NCBI GenBank assembly: GCA_003707065.3
Contig: PPXM03000001.1
Location: forward strand, 1,426,001 to 1,490,000
DNA: 64,000 nt
Direction: 5' to 3'
From: Trigonopsis variabilis
Lineage: Eukaryota; Ascomycota; Trigonopsidomycetes; Trigonopsidales; Trigonopsidaceae
Of this stretch, positions 51,941 through 63,439 are shown in pieces. The notes below the pieces were generated by a model. That model saw only the letters and a list, made by a program, of their open reading frames with translations, ran no database searches and was not told the DNA's origin. The position numbers and the translations under genes were made by a program. Positions within the stretch are counted from its first letter, which is position 1. Each line of letters starts with the position of its first letter.

Positions 51941-54510
51941 CTATGAAGAAACTTCCTCGATCCATGTCTTGTTTTCATGACAGAACGCTATAAACTGCTT
52001 CTTATGAATGACCGTCACGAAATCACCATCACGCTCGACGACTATCAACCGCAGGCCCAATTTAACAAAGAGTGTATACAATAATGCCATAGGAGCTACC
52101 ATGTTAACCGTGATCGGCGATCTATCCAGGAAAGGCCCTAGATCCCTCGATTCGGCGACCAGCCGTTCACCTTGTTCATAGTCATAGTATTCAGTATCTT
52201 TCAATGACACTTTGAATTCAAGAGACTCAACGTCATCTCCATGCTCAACCACAAACTTATCCAGCAGAGCTGTGAGCTCTGGCCCTGGCATCACTCCCAC
52301 GACCGCCCCATGTCGCACTATAACTATCCCGCCATCTGATTCTCCAAGCTTCTTCAAGGTCTTCAGTTTGTCCAACAAGAAACAAGCAGGTATTCTGTCG
52401 CTGTGAGTGATATCTATGGGGTCACGGTTTCCTGTTTTGCTTACCAGCCACTCAATAGAAGAATGGAAAGCAGGATTTTTGTCATTGTCAAGGAAAGGAT
52501 ATCCTTTTGATGATATGGCATGGTCATTCAGGCTATCTTTATCAATGGCATTTGCGACCCATCGCGAAACAAGAATGGCGATAGAAAACGGCAAGACATG
52601 ATCGAAACTGCCAGTCAACTCAAATAATATGACAGCTAGGGTCACACTCATGCGGGTAACACCAGCCATGAAGGCGCCTGCTCCACACATCGCGTACACT
52701 CCAGGGACTATACATTCCAAAGGTCCCGAACCAGCAGGACAAAAGGAGAACATGTAAGACTGTGGAAACAGATAATGAAGATACTGGGCAACCAGGCCAA
52801 TGGCTCGCCCAAATAATGCACCAATCATCATTGACGGCACATAAATCCCCGCAGGTACTTTCAGTCCAAAGGCTATAATTGTTAAGAATGATTTGGCCAC
52901 GAATGCATAACTAAGAGAGCCAAGTACTTTAGGAATCTGATCGATGTTGGGGCATAGACGGCCAGGCTCTGCTCGAGTCTCGTAGCTGCAAGGAGAAGCG
53001 AGCTCATAGAGAGCTTCCACCGGAGGTTGTCTAATAAATCTGTTCGGAAAACAAACAATCGAAGTCAGCAAACTGATAAGTGCAACTTCAAGAGCAGGAT
53101 GAGATTTAACTAGACGGAACCTTCGAAATGTAGAAGCCCACCACGAGTTAAGTTTACTAAAATAACCACCAAATATTCCACCGCAAACACCGATAAAGAC
53201 GAAGACAAGAAGCTCGGGCATCAACCAGTCTTTGTCGTAACTAACCTCGAAGAAGACGATCTTTCCTGTTCCATACGGGTCGAGAAATTTTAAGAAAAGG
53301 GCAGAGATGACTGCACAAAAGAATGCTCTAAAAAGGGTCTTTGTAGGAAAATAGTAACCGACTTCTTCCAGACTAAAAATTGTCCCACCAATTGGACTCC
53401 CAAAAGCTAAAGCGACACCAGCAGCAGTAGCTATTGAGATTATTTCCCTGCGCTTGGCATCGTTCATTCTGTATTTCTCGAATAAGCGGCACACAATGTT
53501 ACCCACGCAGGCAGCCATGTGAACATAGGGGCCTTCTTTTCCGACGCTCAGTCCAGACGAAACTGCAAAGACCAGACCAAGTGATTTGATAAAAAGAGTC
53601 TTGGTACCGAGAAACTGTCGGATCACAAACCCAGAAAGAATGGTCTTGACCTCAGCTACTCCACTTCCGGCTGCCGTATAAAGCACTCCATTATAAGGAT
53701 AGGGCAGTTGGGATTCGGCTGTTTCGCTCCCAGATGTGATTAGCTTACTTTCAGGCTGATCTTGCGGATCATTCGTGCGCGTCGTGAGAGTCAAAGAGAC
53801 AGCAACAAGAGAAAGACAAAGGGAGACAGCCATATAGACAGCCATATCTATCCAACTATTGTCGGAAGATCTATGTCCAAAACTTTCAGACCATGTAATC
53901 CATTCTGTACAAAGAGTATGAGCGTCTGAAGAAGCGCAGCATTTACTTTTCTGAGCAAACACATCTGTTGAACAGTAGCCTTGCTTTAAATCACTGAACA
54001 ATCCCTCGGTGGAGTCGATGCAAAGGGCAAAGAGAGAGAAAATTCCTGCAATGAGTGTGACCAGGACCCATGCCTGACTCGAGTCAAGCAACCGAGTCAA
54101 TCGGCCACGGAAGCCTTTGAGCTTTAATAACTGAGCTTGACGGTACGATTCTTTTATCCCATCATGGAGCCAATCAATCGTAGTATAATTATCATACCAA
54201 TGAGATTTCACTGCTTTTGCTTGGCCAGAGAAGAGACTGAATATTCGTGATCGTTCCCGCTGGACGCTTTTATGAGGCCCAGCACTGGAGGAATCGTGTA
54301 CTCTGGGCGATAGTAGCTGATTATGAAGATCTATTCTAACGTCTGCTTTCAAGGGCTTGGGGGTCTTCCTTTCCAAGTCTTCTCCACTATCGTAAAGCCG
54401 AGTGCTGCCGTCATAAGATCTTCCTTTACGTAATTTTGACTTGGGACCTGCGCGATCAGATACGTTTAGCCAATTCACTTACTACCAAGCAACGGCGATT
54501 CTTCAGACAT
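51941..54510 (-). CDS. GEF1: CLC-type voltage-gated chloride channel/exchanger (Gef1-like)
   Basis: Exons 54483-54510 and 51941-54447 give 844 residues. The 35-nt intron (GTAAGT donor, TAG-less CGCAG acceptor) joins MSEESPLLGS to PKSKLRKG; reading through it from 54478 would give an atypical start. The selectivity-filter blocks are present: GSGVAEVKTILSGF, GKEGPYVH (with the gating Glu), GSPIGGTIFSLEE and LKVPAGIYVPSM. Two CBS domains close the protein (~680-840). Gef1-type CLCs exchange chloride for protons in late Golgi and endosomes and support copper loading of the iron oxidase. About 11 membrane helices are visible. Confidence 0.95.
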
Positions 54511-54898
54511 GAACGATCGTCTAATATGCCATATAGGGGAGTATCTCGCCACTTGAACTTGAGCGGATGAGTTGGGACCACAGTGGACGTGACGTTGACG
54601 TGACAGCTGCTGATCGCGTCACATCCATCTTCTGCGCTGTCGCTCGCTATTACAGTGTTCCCCCCGTCCGACCTGTTTACCATATTACTTGAGCTGGAGC
54701 GTCTGATTATTGGTGTATAGAGCAATTGCATGCGGTGAACAGGCCTCAGTCAGCACTTTACGTGATAATCGCTTCACCTGACGAGGGTGCGCAGGCGTAG
54801 TTGTATTGAGATAAACGAAATAATATTCCTTACAGAAAAACCAATGTGTAACCGACAACCAGATATTTGGTTCAGGCTAAGCATTAGAGGAAGCTTGA
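54511..54898. promoter_or_regulatory. CLC promoter region with paired TGACGT
   Basis: A 388-nt tandem gap upstream of the CLC gene. Two TGACGT hexamers abut at 54590-54601, about 85 nt before the ATG, and a TGAC follows at once. TGACGT is the ATF/CREB half-plus core (Atf1 or Sko1 type), often tied to osmotic or oxidative stress. Confidence 0.4.
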
Positions 54899-55632
54899 TT
54901 AGAGCTTACAAAGAGCCTCGAGGTTCGCAGCGGTCGCTTGCTTGTACTCTTTGACCAGTTTAACGATTTCTTTGAATTTAGGATGGCCTAGACTGTTAGT
55001 TTTGCACCATTCCATAAAACATACTAGCATCAGAGACGTATTCGTAGAGAAAACTTTCAGTTGTAGTGACCGCTCCACCGGCTCCAGCGATTCTGTTAAG
55101 TGCAATGGCTTTTTCTTTAATATTGACACTGCTGACAGCATCCGATAGAACATATACAGGATGGTTTTCTCACGTTAGTCATTCTCAGCGGCGCCTGTAC
55201 ACATACTCTTTAAAAGCTCTAGTGAAGTCTAGTTTATTAGCTTGAGTCCCAAAACAGCCTGTCTCACCTGCAAAACACAAATATGACTCTCAATTCCAAC
55301 AATTACAACAGGTTGTTCGGGTGAAAGAGCATTCATCACTTCAGGAACGCACATACTGAAGCGGGTCTTGTCGACATTGACAAGAGCTTGGCTGACATCG
55401 AGCTCTGACACAGTCTCACCTAAAGCCTTTTTGTTTTGAGTAGTAACTAAAAATGGCAGTCCCAAAGCTTTGAAAGCATCCAATATTTTCTTAGATCTAT
55501 CAATCTTAGTCCTGCCTTCCTTTAACTCAATCCTTACCCAGAGATCACATTGTCGTACCGGAATATCGCTGGACGGAACCGTTCTTGAATATCACAAATA
55601 AACAGAATCGGAGATTTCGCAAAAGTCGACAT
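54899..55632 (-). CDS. Isochorismatase-like hydrolase
   Basis: Five exons give 192 residues: 55538-55632, 55268-55496, 55207-55228, 55025-55168 and 54899-54987. Introns are 37-41 nt; exon 3 is only 22 nt. The start MSTFAKSPILFICDIQERF has the catalytic Asp of the isochorismatase-like fold (ICDIQ). GIESHICVLQ holds the nucleophile Cys, and DAVSS and the AGAGGAVTTTES loop follow, as in the ISOC1/ISOC2 group. The substrate is unknown for this eukaryotic group. Nicotinamidase (Pnc1) is a less likely alternative because its metal-binding motif is missing. Confidence 0.9.
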
Positions 55633-56322
55633 GGCTGTCTATTAAATCTACCAGAGATAGGACGAACTGTGTCGAATGGTGGTGATGAAGATGATTAGTA
55701 GTTGGGTCCTCGAGTTTCCCCACACGAGCCAAGCAAGCCTTTTGCTCCCAACTGGGCTCGACCCTCCAGGTTTACGCTACTAGGAGACCAATTGTGATGA
55801 GATAGTCCTGATTTGCCTAATACCCCTTGACGCCTGTATTCAACTCAGTAGAGACCAGGGAACTCTTCTCTTCTTATACACTCGTAATTCAAAATGTTGA
55901 TTGTACGAGATGATCTTTTCAATGGTAACAGTCGAGCTTCCAACTACTCTGGCATTTCCCTTTTTTGCATTTGTCAATTTAAAAGCTTACTCTCAGCTGC
56001 GGCCGCTAATATGATCTATGATATCAAGAGAATATTCTCTCTTGCATAGCTCTCTCCCAGTGTGCGTAGGAAGCAGTCCCCAATTGGGTTCGCTACTTGC
56101 TTACCCGGCCTGAGCTCCCATATACTGCAAACTTTTCCATTCTCTACCCGAAGACTTAATTCATGGTTTGAACCTCATAAAGTAAGTTAAAGGTGAGACA
56201 TTCTAGATGGTGATGATATTTATATTTTGGCTTGATATTTCATGAGGGCCTGATTTCTCAAATAGACTACAACGGTATCTGAATCTAGACCTCAGCAGTG
56301 GATCATGAACTGACTTTTCTAG
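55633..56322. other. Isochorismatase-like/SEN2 divergent intergenic region
   Basis: A 690-nt region with no supportable gene. A GGTTCAAACC-like B-box string near 56166 (minus strand) lacks the stems of a tRNA. Confidence 0.45.
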
Positions 56323-57471
56323 ATGGCGGCTGCGAGAAGTCGTCGGAACCTACATAAGATCTATCCATATCCTTTGCCTGTGGTCATCAGGCCCATGCCC
56401 CCAGTGGTTCTAAATAACCCCCTAACTTGGCTATATTATATTTGGTCGTACCTATTTCCCGGCGAAGTAGAGCAGCCTTTGATTAGCACAGAGGCATGTT
56501 ATGAAAGTCGCCGTATGATCGGATCGATTGTCTCAGATCGGCAATCATCATGGACCCTTTGGTCGATGGGCTTCTTTGGCAAAGGTACCCTGAGTCGGAG
56601 TGAGCCGACATGGTACGAACGGACGAACGCTAAACTGAATGTGGATCAGACTGGATCGGGTAAAAATCTTCTGGCCGAAGATTTCACGTCGAAACGTCGC
56701 AAAGAACGGCAGAAATTTAAGCAAGAGAGAGCCCGGCAAGAACAGAGAGAGTTGGAACGAAGAAAACTGTTAGACCGTGCTATTGAACCAACCGATGAGC
56801 TGTTGGATCAATTAGTCGAACAGTATTTCAAAGAAAAGACTAATCTTGAAGCAGAAGAAGAGGCGCTTGAGCAGGAACGCTTAAGAGCATTGCTACAATC
56901 TCACTCCGCCTTGGATGCCTCTGGATCTTTAGTGAATAAGGAGTCCTTATTTCTATCACCATCTGAAACATTCTTTCTTGCCTTTGCTTTAGGCACTATT
57001 CGTGTGACAAATGAAGACCAAGAGCTAATGTCGATCGATAACATATTCAGAGCGTCTTTACATGATCCTCAAGAGATCAAACCGGATGACCCTTTTCTCG
57101 TCGATTATGTCGTTTACCACCACTACAGGTCTCTGGGCTGGTGCATCAGGGATGGCATCAAGTTTGGGATATCATATATGCTCTATAAGAGAGGCCCACC
57201 GTTTCAGCATGCTGAATTTGGAGTGACAATCATAAACTCACCAAAGGGAAGCATGGATCCTCTTGACCTTGAATGGTGGGCGATATCTGCTAACTGTCGA
57301 GTCGTTGGAGGAGTCAAGAAGACCTTGATCTTGTGCTATGTAGAAACTCCTCCAGCTGATGCTTTATACAATGACAATGGAAAGCTGAAATCTATATCTG
57401 ATATTCTTCGTCTCTACCATATTCAGGAGATTAGCATGAGAAGATGGGTTCCCTCAAAGAATCGAGAGTAG
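56323..57471 (+). CDS. SEN2: tRNA-splicing endonuclease catalytic subunit Sen2
   Basis: A 382-residue single-exon protein. The C-terminal endonuclease domain has the catalytic triad of the family: Tyr288 in MLYKRGPPF, His296 in QHAEF, and a Lys (332/333) in GVKKTLILCYV. Upstream are a conserved N-terminal block (LPVVIRPMPPV, then a hydrophobic segment WLYYIWSYLF) and the WFGKGTLSRSEPTW-like segment GFFGKGTLSRSEPTW, then a long charged helix (~125-190). Sen2 cuts the 5' splice site of tRNA introns; in yeast the complex sits on mitochondria. It converges on LCL2 with 47 nt between stops. Confidence 0.94.
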   Translation: MAAARSRRNLHKIYPYPLPVVIRPMPPVVLNNPLTWLYYIWSYLFPGEVEQPLISTEACYESRRMIGSIVSDRQSSWTLWSMGFFGKGTLSRSEPTWYERTNAKLNVDQTGSGKNLLAEDFTSKRRKERQKFKQERARQEQRELERRKLLDRAIEPTDELLDQLVEQYFKEKTNLEAEEEALEQERLRALLQSHSALDASGSLVNKESLFLSPSETFFLAFALGTIRVTNEDQELMSIDNIFRASLHDPQEIKPDDPFLVDYVVYHHYRSLGWCIRDGIKFGISYMLYKRGPPFQHAEFGVTIINSPKGSMDPLDLEWWAISANCRVVGGVKKTLILCYVETPPADALYNDNGKLKSISDILRLYHIQEISMRRWVPSKNRE

Positions 57472-57518
57472 CGTTGTACGATCATAGATATTCATCATTC
57501 GTGCTATATTATCGTAAC

Positions 57519-57901
57519 TTACACTTTTCCTTCCCATGCTTTGCGTACCCAATCACAATCTCGATCCTTCGACTTTGATAGACAGACGTAGGATGACTTG
57601 TCTGGCAAGATGCATTTGATCTGGGACCCAGGTACCACACATGGACAGTCTAGATATTTATCAACGCATGCGAGGGTGTCCGGACATAGATATCTATCAC
57701 AAGATGCTGCTGTTAGTCTGTTCGTTGCGCCCTAATCCTACCTCGATCATAGTTGTCATAGACGAAGTTGATGTCAGTTTGTTCTCTCGGCGCTTCTTGA
57801 GACCCGTGATGAAAGAAGTTCTGGAAGAAGTCTCCAAATTGTGCGCTCACGAGCGTCATCAATATGCTGAAGACAATCAAGACCTGGCTTGAAATGACCA
57901 T
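57519..57901 (-). CDS. LCL2: Secreted Lcl2-like protein
   Basis: Exons 57742-57901 and 57519-57709 give 116 residues, split by a 32-nt intron (GTAGG donor, GACTAAC branch, AACAG acceptor), the shortest seen here. A signal peptide (MVISSQVLIVFSILMTLVSA) precedes QFGDFFQNFF. The second exon carries the family's Cys pattern: CDRYLCPDTLACV, CPCVVP, CILPD, VCLSKS and CDWVRKAWEGKV. Lcl2 is a small ER or secreted protein linked to chronological lifespan in yeast and probably to ER-associated degradation. An ATG at 57949 is in frame, but it would bury the signal peptide. Confidence 0.9.
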
Positions 57902-58006
57902 CAGAGAGAGAGGAAGGATGTAACGTTTGTCCGAGATAGGAGGAACCACATGGACATCTACTCTTGCAGTGTCTACGTAGATTGAGAAAGCTTTACAGCG
58001 CTATTA

Positions 58007-59891
58007 TTATAAGTGAGACTTGTGATTCAGCCACCAGGAAATTGCAATATCTGCTCGTTCCATGTCGAGTTCGCCCGAGATAACCTCCCAGAGCCGACTA
58101 ACTAGCCGCTGACGCTCGGCCCCCTGAGGGCTTTGCAGTAAGCCACTCGACGCTTGGGGAAAAGAGGCTTTTATCAGGCAGCCAGCCCGATTCAGCCACT
58201 CTCCAAATAAGTGCAACGGGACAAAAGGAAGAGACTCGACTAGAGTCAAGAGATAATCACCCCGAAGGGAATTTACTCCGATGTTTGCTATCTCTGACTT
58301 TTCCCGCAGATAATAATCAGGAGGAGTATCAAGGATGGTCGTGTAGAGAGATTCAAGGAGGTCGAGAACAATTGTATCATCAATCTCGAACACTTTAGCA
58401 GGTGGGCTGCTTGCCTGAATAAGCGTTCGGAAGGCAAGACCAAATTGAGATGATGATATACAGGAAGGAAAGACGCGGAAGATTATACCAGCATATTCAG
58501 GAATGAAAGTGACATTGGTGTCGCCTAATCTGGGAACCGAGAACGCAGCCAGGATTACAGAATGGGCGGACTCAATCAAATCAGAATACTCTTTGCCATC
58601 CGCAACGCACAAATATTCCCGAGCCTTGGGCAAGACAAATGCCTCAAACGTGGGTTTGTTGATAGCCAGAACCCATCGCTCAGCAAAGAGGAAGTAAAAT
58701 AAAAGGTCGATCCTAGATCGAAAATTGAGCTGGGGGTCTAGCCTTGAGTACAATGATTGGCCAAGAGCTGTCATGGCAGCGGGATGATCAGTAAGAATAT
58801 CAGTTGATGCTCCGAACACGAATTCATAAGCCCCAAACCCACTTGTACCCATTTGATGGGCTATAGGGTGCAAATGGTTTAAAGCTTCCAGTGATCGGGT
58901 GGCTATCAGAGGAGAGATATGCCGCACTCTCACGCTTCTCCTGCTAAGGGTAGCCTGCATCAACCCTTCAAGCACAGTAACGATTGCAAAGAAGAACAGC
59001 TTTGAGATTTTCTCCAAGCTAGGGAAGATTTCAAATGGATTCTTCTCGTCTTGGCCAAGAAGAACGAACCTGGAGTAAAATATTCCTGCAACTCCATCCA
59101 ATTTATCTGCCGTCCGGTGCATAATCTCGACGTCGGCTAGGATATACTCGAACGAGTGGACGCAGCTTAGACTCAAGACATTGGCTATACTAACCAATGG
59201 AGCGTTCTGCCTGTCTAGGAGCGCATGAGACTTAGGGTCGATTGTTAAGAAGTCACATTCATTGAATCCACTGGGGGCGAAGAATAAAGCATCTATCAGC
59301 ATAGGAATAGTTTTGTGGTGATGTACATGTTCCCAAGCAGTCGAGGACAGGACTCCAGATACATGACTGAGAACACAAGCCAAAAAGCTTGACGTAGACA
59401 GATAAAGATCCATACAAGAATTCAGACTAGTAACAAATGACCGCTCGATTTTGTTCAGGTAGACATCCTTGCGACAATGCACCAAGCCTGAAATGAGGCC
59501 CGCGTATATTGCCGTCCGTCGCGGTTCAGTGCCAGAGGATTGACATCCAGCTATAGTTTCCCGCAGAAAATCTTTCAGTGATAGTGTGGGCTGAGTAATT
59601 GAAGCTTTTCTGACAATCGCAGTCCCTATGGCCTGCATGATCGTTCTGACAAACGCGATGAATGTTTCTGATTCATCTTGATCTTTCCATATTGGGCTAT
59701 ACAGCAATGTCGAGATAATTATTCGGATATTAGCTCCATTCCTGACGGTAGGCAAAAGATAAGCTAATCGAGGTAAAAGTCTAGCGTCAGAGTCAGATCA
59801 CCAGCAAGTCTTACTCTTGAGGGTGATTTCCAAGATTAAGATCATGAACAAGGATATCAAGAGCACTAATACTGTGCCTCAAAGCAGTCAT
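58007..59891 (-). CDS. PEX8: Peroxin 8 with C-terminal PTS1-like SHL
   Basis: Exons 59815-59891 and 58007-59780 give 616 residues, joined across a 34-nt intron (GTAAGAC donor, CTGAC branch, CTAG acceptor). The start MTALRHSISALDILVHDLN follows an upstream stop in the same frame. The protein is all-helical with the ESAHSVILAAF segment (near residue 427) I associate with Pex8, and ends in SHL, a variant peroxisomal targeting signal type 1. Pex8 is the intraperoxisomal peroxin that links docking and RING complexes and helps release Pex5 cargo. Some fungal Pex8 proteins also carry a PTS2; none was recognised here. Confidence 0.82.
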
Positions 59892-60242
59892 CGGTAACAA
59901 ATTGGCGACTCAAGAAAGGCATACGATGAGGAGACAGCCCAAGCACTCGTCAAGCACGCAGTCACCAATAATAGTACACCAAAACTTATGGACTGTGCTT
60001 CACGTAAATATATCGAGGTGTTTAAAACCTATATGATGAGTGCTCTCTAAAGCAAAGATGGGGAAGATGAGAACGTTACTAGCATCCTCATCTCATATCA
60101 GTACGGCTAAAGAATAGGACTTGGTAGCCCCTTGTAGAGAGCATATTTTGTGTACGTTTATCTTAATAGTGAAGTAATTACATGAATATCCATTTCCGCT
60201 GAGGACCTATATAAGGTCTACTCATTCGTCTCCTCCGAGGCC
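59892..60242. other. PEX8/TAPT1 divergent intergenic region
   Basis: A 351-nt region between divergent starts. No distinct element was recognised. Confidence 0.45.
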
Positions 60243-61928
60243 ATGGATACGGACACCGCAGAAGATGGGCCAGCGGGATCAGATCAATTGAGCGATGAAC
60301 AAAAGACATACGTGTCAGAATCGACGACACGTCCTGTCAAGGAGGAAATTGGAAGAAGCCAAAGTTTGCCGGCCTTGTCGACTCTGAACAGGAAAAGAAA
60401 GGCTAGTGAGAGCAAGAGGAGTTCAAGACGGTTTATGTCATTATGGAATTTATTTCTGCTGGAACTTAATTATAGTCCTTCTAATATTCCTCAAGAGAAC
60501 GAAGATCTGAGTAATTTTATCAAGGTGCCGATCTATCTGGAGAAGGTGGTGATTTACGGATTTTTGTGCTGTCTCAATGGTCTCTTATCTCTACTCACAA
60601 TCTTTCCTATAAGAATTCTTCTTATTACAGTGAGGTTCTTTAATACTCGAACATGTGCAGCGAAATCTCGCAGCGATATCGCTAAAGCGTTAGTAATAGC
60701 CATCACTCTCACTTGGCTTTTTAAGCTAGATGCTTCTAAGTCTTATCATATTATTAGAGGCCAGGCAGCAGTAAAGCTATATGTGATGTTCTCTGTCCTC
60801 GAAATAGCCGATAAGTTGCTCTCTGCGATCGGTCAGGACCTTATTGAGAAGTTGAATATGCTATCCTATCGACCACTGTCGACTTCCTCTCTTTTTGCAT
60901 TCTTATCGACTCTCGCATACTCGATGATTCACTCTACCGTCATCTTTTACCAGGTTCTTACTCTAAATGTGGCTGCTAATAGCTATTCCAACGCTCTACT
61001 GGCTTTGCTGCTTAGTCTCCAGTTTGGCGAGATCAAATCAAGCGTTTTCAAACGTTGCGATACCATCAACCTCTTTCAAATGACTTGTGCCGATATCACT
61101 GAGCGATTTCAGCTGTGGCTGATGCTATTTGTCATCGCTTGTAGAAATCTGGCTGAATTGACCATGATGGAACTTCCATCGGGCCTATGGAACAACACTG
61201 CCGAGCTAATCACCTCTATTCTGGGACCGGGCTTTATCGTTTTATTGAGTGAAACTGCAATCGACTGGATTAAACATGCATACATTGCCAAGTTCAATCA
61301 TATCCGTCCAAAGGCTTACACTCGCTTTCTCCGTGTCTTATGCGATGATCTCATGGACCATTCTTTCTCCGACTATATCATCAGCCGAAGAATGGGCCTT
61401 CCTTTGATTCCTCTAGCTTGTGTCCTATTTCGAACCTGTCTTAGCTCTTTTTGGGTCCTTCTTTTTGGCTCTCCTCCTTCGCAATCTCCTTTCTCCGATA
61501 CACTCTCAACTTCTGATGCAGTTTTTACTCCTCCTATTGCGCAATCTACTTCCAACTTCTCTCATCCAGGATCACGTCTCCTCTCAACTGGTTTGGGTAT
61601 CTTCAGAATCAATTTTCTTCCAGGATGGAAACCTATCAGCTTCTCACTTACTATTATAACGGTATTCTTGCCCCTCATTACAGTAAAGCTCGTCCTTGGA
61701 GCTTGTCTACTAAGTTATGCGTCTTCCCACCAATCGACGACGGCCCCTTCAGATGCTGCTGCGGAGATCGTTCCTGGCCGCCCTCGTGGCCAAGGAGTCA
61801 TTGAGATCTCTGACAAGATGCACGAGGCCCTGGTGGATCCCGAAGAACGAACGGCAAGATCAAGCAGACCGTCAAGTAACCTCTCTGCGGTCAGACGATT
61901 CGACATGGTCGCGAAACGGATTTGGTAA
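60243..61928 (+). CDS. TAPT1/Emp65-family multispanning ER membrane protein
   Basis: A 561-residue single-exon protein. After a polar N-terminal tail, the family block MSLWNLFLLELNY near residue 65 leads into several hydrophobic segments, with IIRGQAAVKLYVMFSVLEIADKL and SLQFGEIKSSVFKRCDTINLFQMTCADITERFQL. These match TAPT1 (CMV gH receptor-like) proteins, which in yeast (Emp65) sit in the ER with the SUN-like Slp1 and protect soluble ER proteins from degradation. Six to eight membrane helices are likely. It converges on COX15 with 68 nt between stops. Confidence 0.92.
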   Translation: MDTDTAEDGPAGSDQLSDEQKTYVSESTTRPVKEEIGRSQSLPALSTLNRKRKASESKRSSRRFMSLWNLFLLELNYSPSNIPQENEDLSNFIKVPIYLEKVVIYGFLCCLNGLLSLLTIFPIRILLITVRFFNTRTCAAKSRSDIAKALVIAITLTWLFKLDASKSYHIIRGQAAVKLYVMFSVLEIADKLLSAIGQDLIEKLNMLSYRPLSTSSLFAFLSTLAYSMIHSTVIFYQVLTLNVAANSYSNALLALLLSLQFGEIKSSVFKRCDTINLFQMTCADITERFQLWLMLFVIACRNLAELTMMELPSGLWNNTAELITSILGPGFIVLLSETAIDWIKHAYIAKFNHIRPKAYTRFLRVLCDDLMDHSFSDYIISRRMGLPLIPLACVLFRTCLSSFWVLLFGSPPSQSPFSDTLSTSDAVFTPPIAQSTSNFSHPGSRLLSTGLGIFRINFLPGWKPISFSLTIITVFLPLITVKLVLGACLLSYASSHQSTTAPSDAAAEIVPGRPRGQGVIEISDKMHEALVDPEERTARSSRPSSNLSAVRRFDMVAKRIW

Positions 61929-61996
61929 TGTATTATATTAATGACTTCAAGGGTAGACTATAGAACTATGTACAGAATTATCCAAATATATACAGT

Positions 61997-63439
61997 TTAT
62001 TGAGACAGTTTCTTTGCGGCGTTGGCCACTCCCGTCAGCCCAGCCGGAGAACTGCCCGGTGCTTTAGCCAAAGCCGAAGCGGCTTTGACCAAATGAGCCA
62101 CTGCAGAACGAGGATTCCGTAGCTGAGAAGCGAGAACGACAGTGCTAGTAAGAAGAGCCAAGGAGCCTGCTTGGTGAGCGGCAGCAATTGGGGTAGGAAC
62201 GAGATAGAGAAGGGCAGAGATACCGAGAGTCACTTGGAGCATCGCTATACCCATAGCCACAGCGCCGGTCTTGAACATAGCTTTTGGGAGCACGGCTGCT
62301 TTCTTGAGTCTGATGGAATAAACGTGCATAGCCAAAACAGACAAGAAGGTGGCGACGCCAAGGACTCGGTGATCGAATTGGACAGTGGTAGGGTTTTCGA
62401 AAATGTTTCTCCAGACAAGATCACTTTCGTCTTTATCTTTACAGTATGAGGGGTCGAAAAGCTCCTTCGTAGGAGGAATAATCGATTCGCCCATGTAGGG
62501 AAATTCATTATAGATCCATCCCGCATCCAGGCCCGCAACAAAAGCACCAGACATGGCTGTCAAGAAGACGAGGCAGAATAAGCCAGTCGTGACTCGTTTG
62601 AACGGGGCCAAGGCCGGGCTTTTGAGAGCTTCAAAAAGTCTAACAGAGGCCGTAGGGTTCTTGAGCCATGTATTCTCTTTAAGGATCTCGAGCCCTGACC
62701 ATAGCATGGCAACATAAACGGTAAAGGCGGCTCCAAGATGAGTAGCGAGTCGATATTGAGACACTCTAGGATGAGCACCCGCATGTTGGAAGTTTTCATG
62801 ATCAAGCCCGCTTTTAACCATCCACCAGCCAATAAAACCTTGCAATCCAATCAGCGCTGCGATAATCGTCATTCTCTTGTTCACGCGTGTACTGGTTTTC
62901 TTTGTAGCATAGAAGTATAGAGCAGGACCGAGAAATAAAATACCAATGGCTCGGCCCCATAGTCGATGGAACCATTCCATAAAGAAAATGAATTTGAATT
63001 CATTGAGAGTCATCTTCGAATTCAATAACTTATATTCGGGACTCAGTTTGTACTTTTCGAATTCCGCTTGCCATTCTTCTTCAGTTAACGGGGGTAAAGT
63101 TCCCGCAACCGGCTTCCATTCAGTAATACTCAAACCCGACTCAGTCAGTCGAGTCAATCCTCCAACGACAACAATACCAAAGACTAGGATGCTCGAGCCA
63201 ATGAGCCAATAGCCTACAATCGGCCGGGATATTTCAGGCCGGATTGTCGCGCGAGCGGTGGATGCTGATCGAAAAGACGGCAAAGGTTGTTTCATTAGAC
63301 GCCATGGATGCTCCAGTCTCGACATTATCATCTTGCTTGGGAGAATCTTGGTGGAAAATGCCCGAGATGCTGGAAATAGTCGACTTCCAAGGGCACTCGG
63401 CCTCAGAAGTGGCCGCAAACATTGAGTCAGTAGACGCAT
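61997..63439 (-). CDS. COX15: Heme A synthase Cox15
   Basis: A 480-residue single-exon protein. The N-terminal ~60 residues are basic and Ser-rich, as expected of a mitochondrial presequence. Four conserved His are in EWFHRLWGR, YRLATHLGAA, QFDHRVLG and AAHQAGSLALL, the two heme-binding pairs of the family. GGLTRLTESGLSITEWKPVAGTLPP is diagnostic of COX15. The enzyme converts heme O to heme A in the inner membrane for cytochrome oxidase. Eight membrane segments are visible. Confidence 0.97.
   Translation of the reverse strand: MRLLTQCLRPLLRPSALGSRLFPASRAFSTKILPSKMIMSRLEHPWRLMKQPLPSFRSASTARATIRPEISRPIVGYWLIGSSILVFGIVVVGGLTRLTESGLSITEWKPVAGTLPPLTEEEWQAEFEKYKLSPEYKLLNSKMTLNEFKFIFFMEWFHRLWGRAIGILFLGPALYFYATKKTSTRVNKRMTIIAALIGLQGFIGWWMVKSGLDHENFQHAGAHPRVSQYRLATHLGAAFTVYVAMLWSGLEILKENTWLKNPTASVRLFEALKSPALAPFKRVTTGLFCLVFLTAMSGAFVAGLDAGWIYNEFPYMGESIIPPTKELFDPSYCKDKDESDLVWRNIFENPTTVQFDHRVLGVATFLSVLAMHVYSIRLKKAAVLPKAMFKTGAVAMGIAMLQVTLGISALLYLVPTPIAAAHQAGSLALLTSTVVLASQLRNPRSAVAHLVKAASALAKAPGSSPAGLTGVANAAKKLSQ

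Noticed and set aside
54448-54482. CLC start at MNWLN
   Set aside because: This reads into a 35-nt intron from a non-standard start; splicing to MSEESPLLGS gives a normal start and a consensus donor.
56150-56190. B-box-like GGTTCAAACC on the minus strand
   Set aside because: No T stem, acceptor stem or anticodon arm can be drawn around it, so it is not a tRNA.
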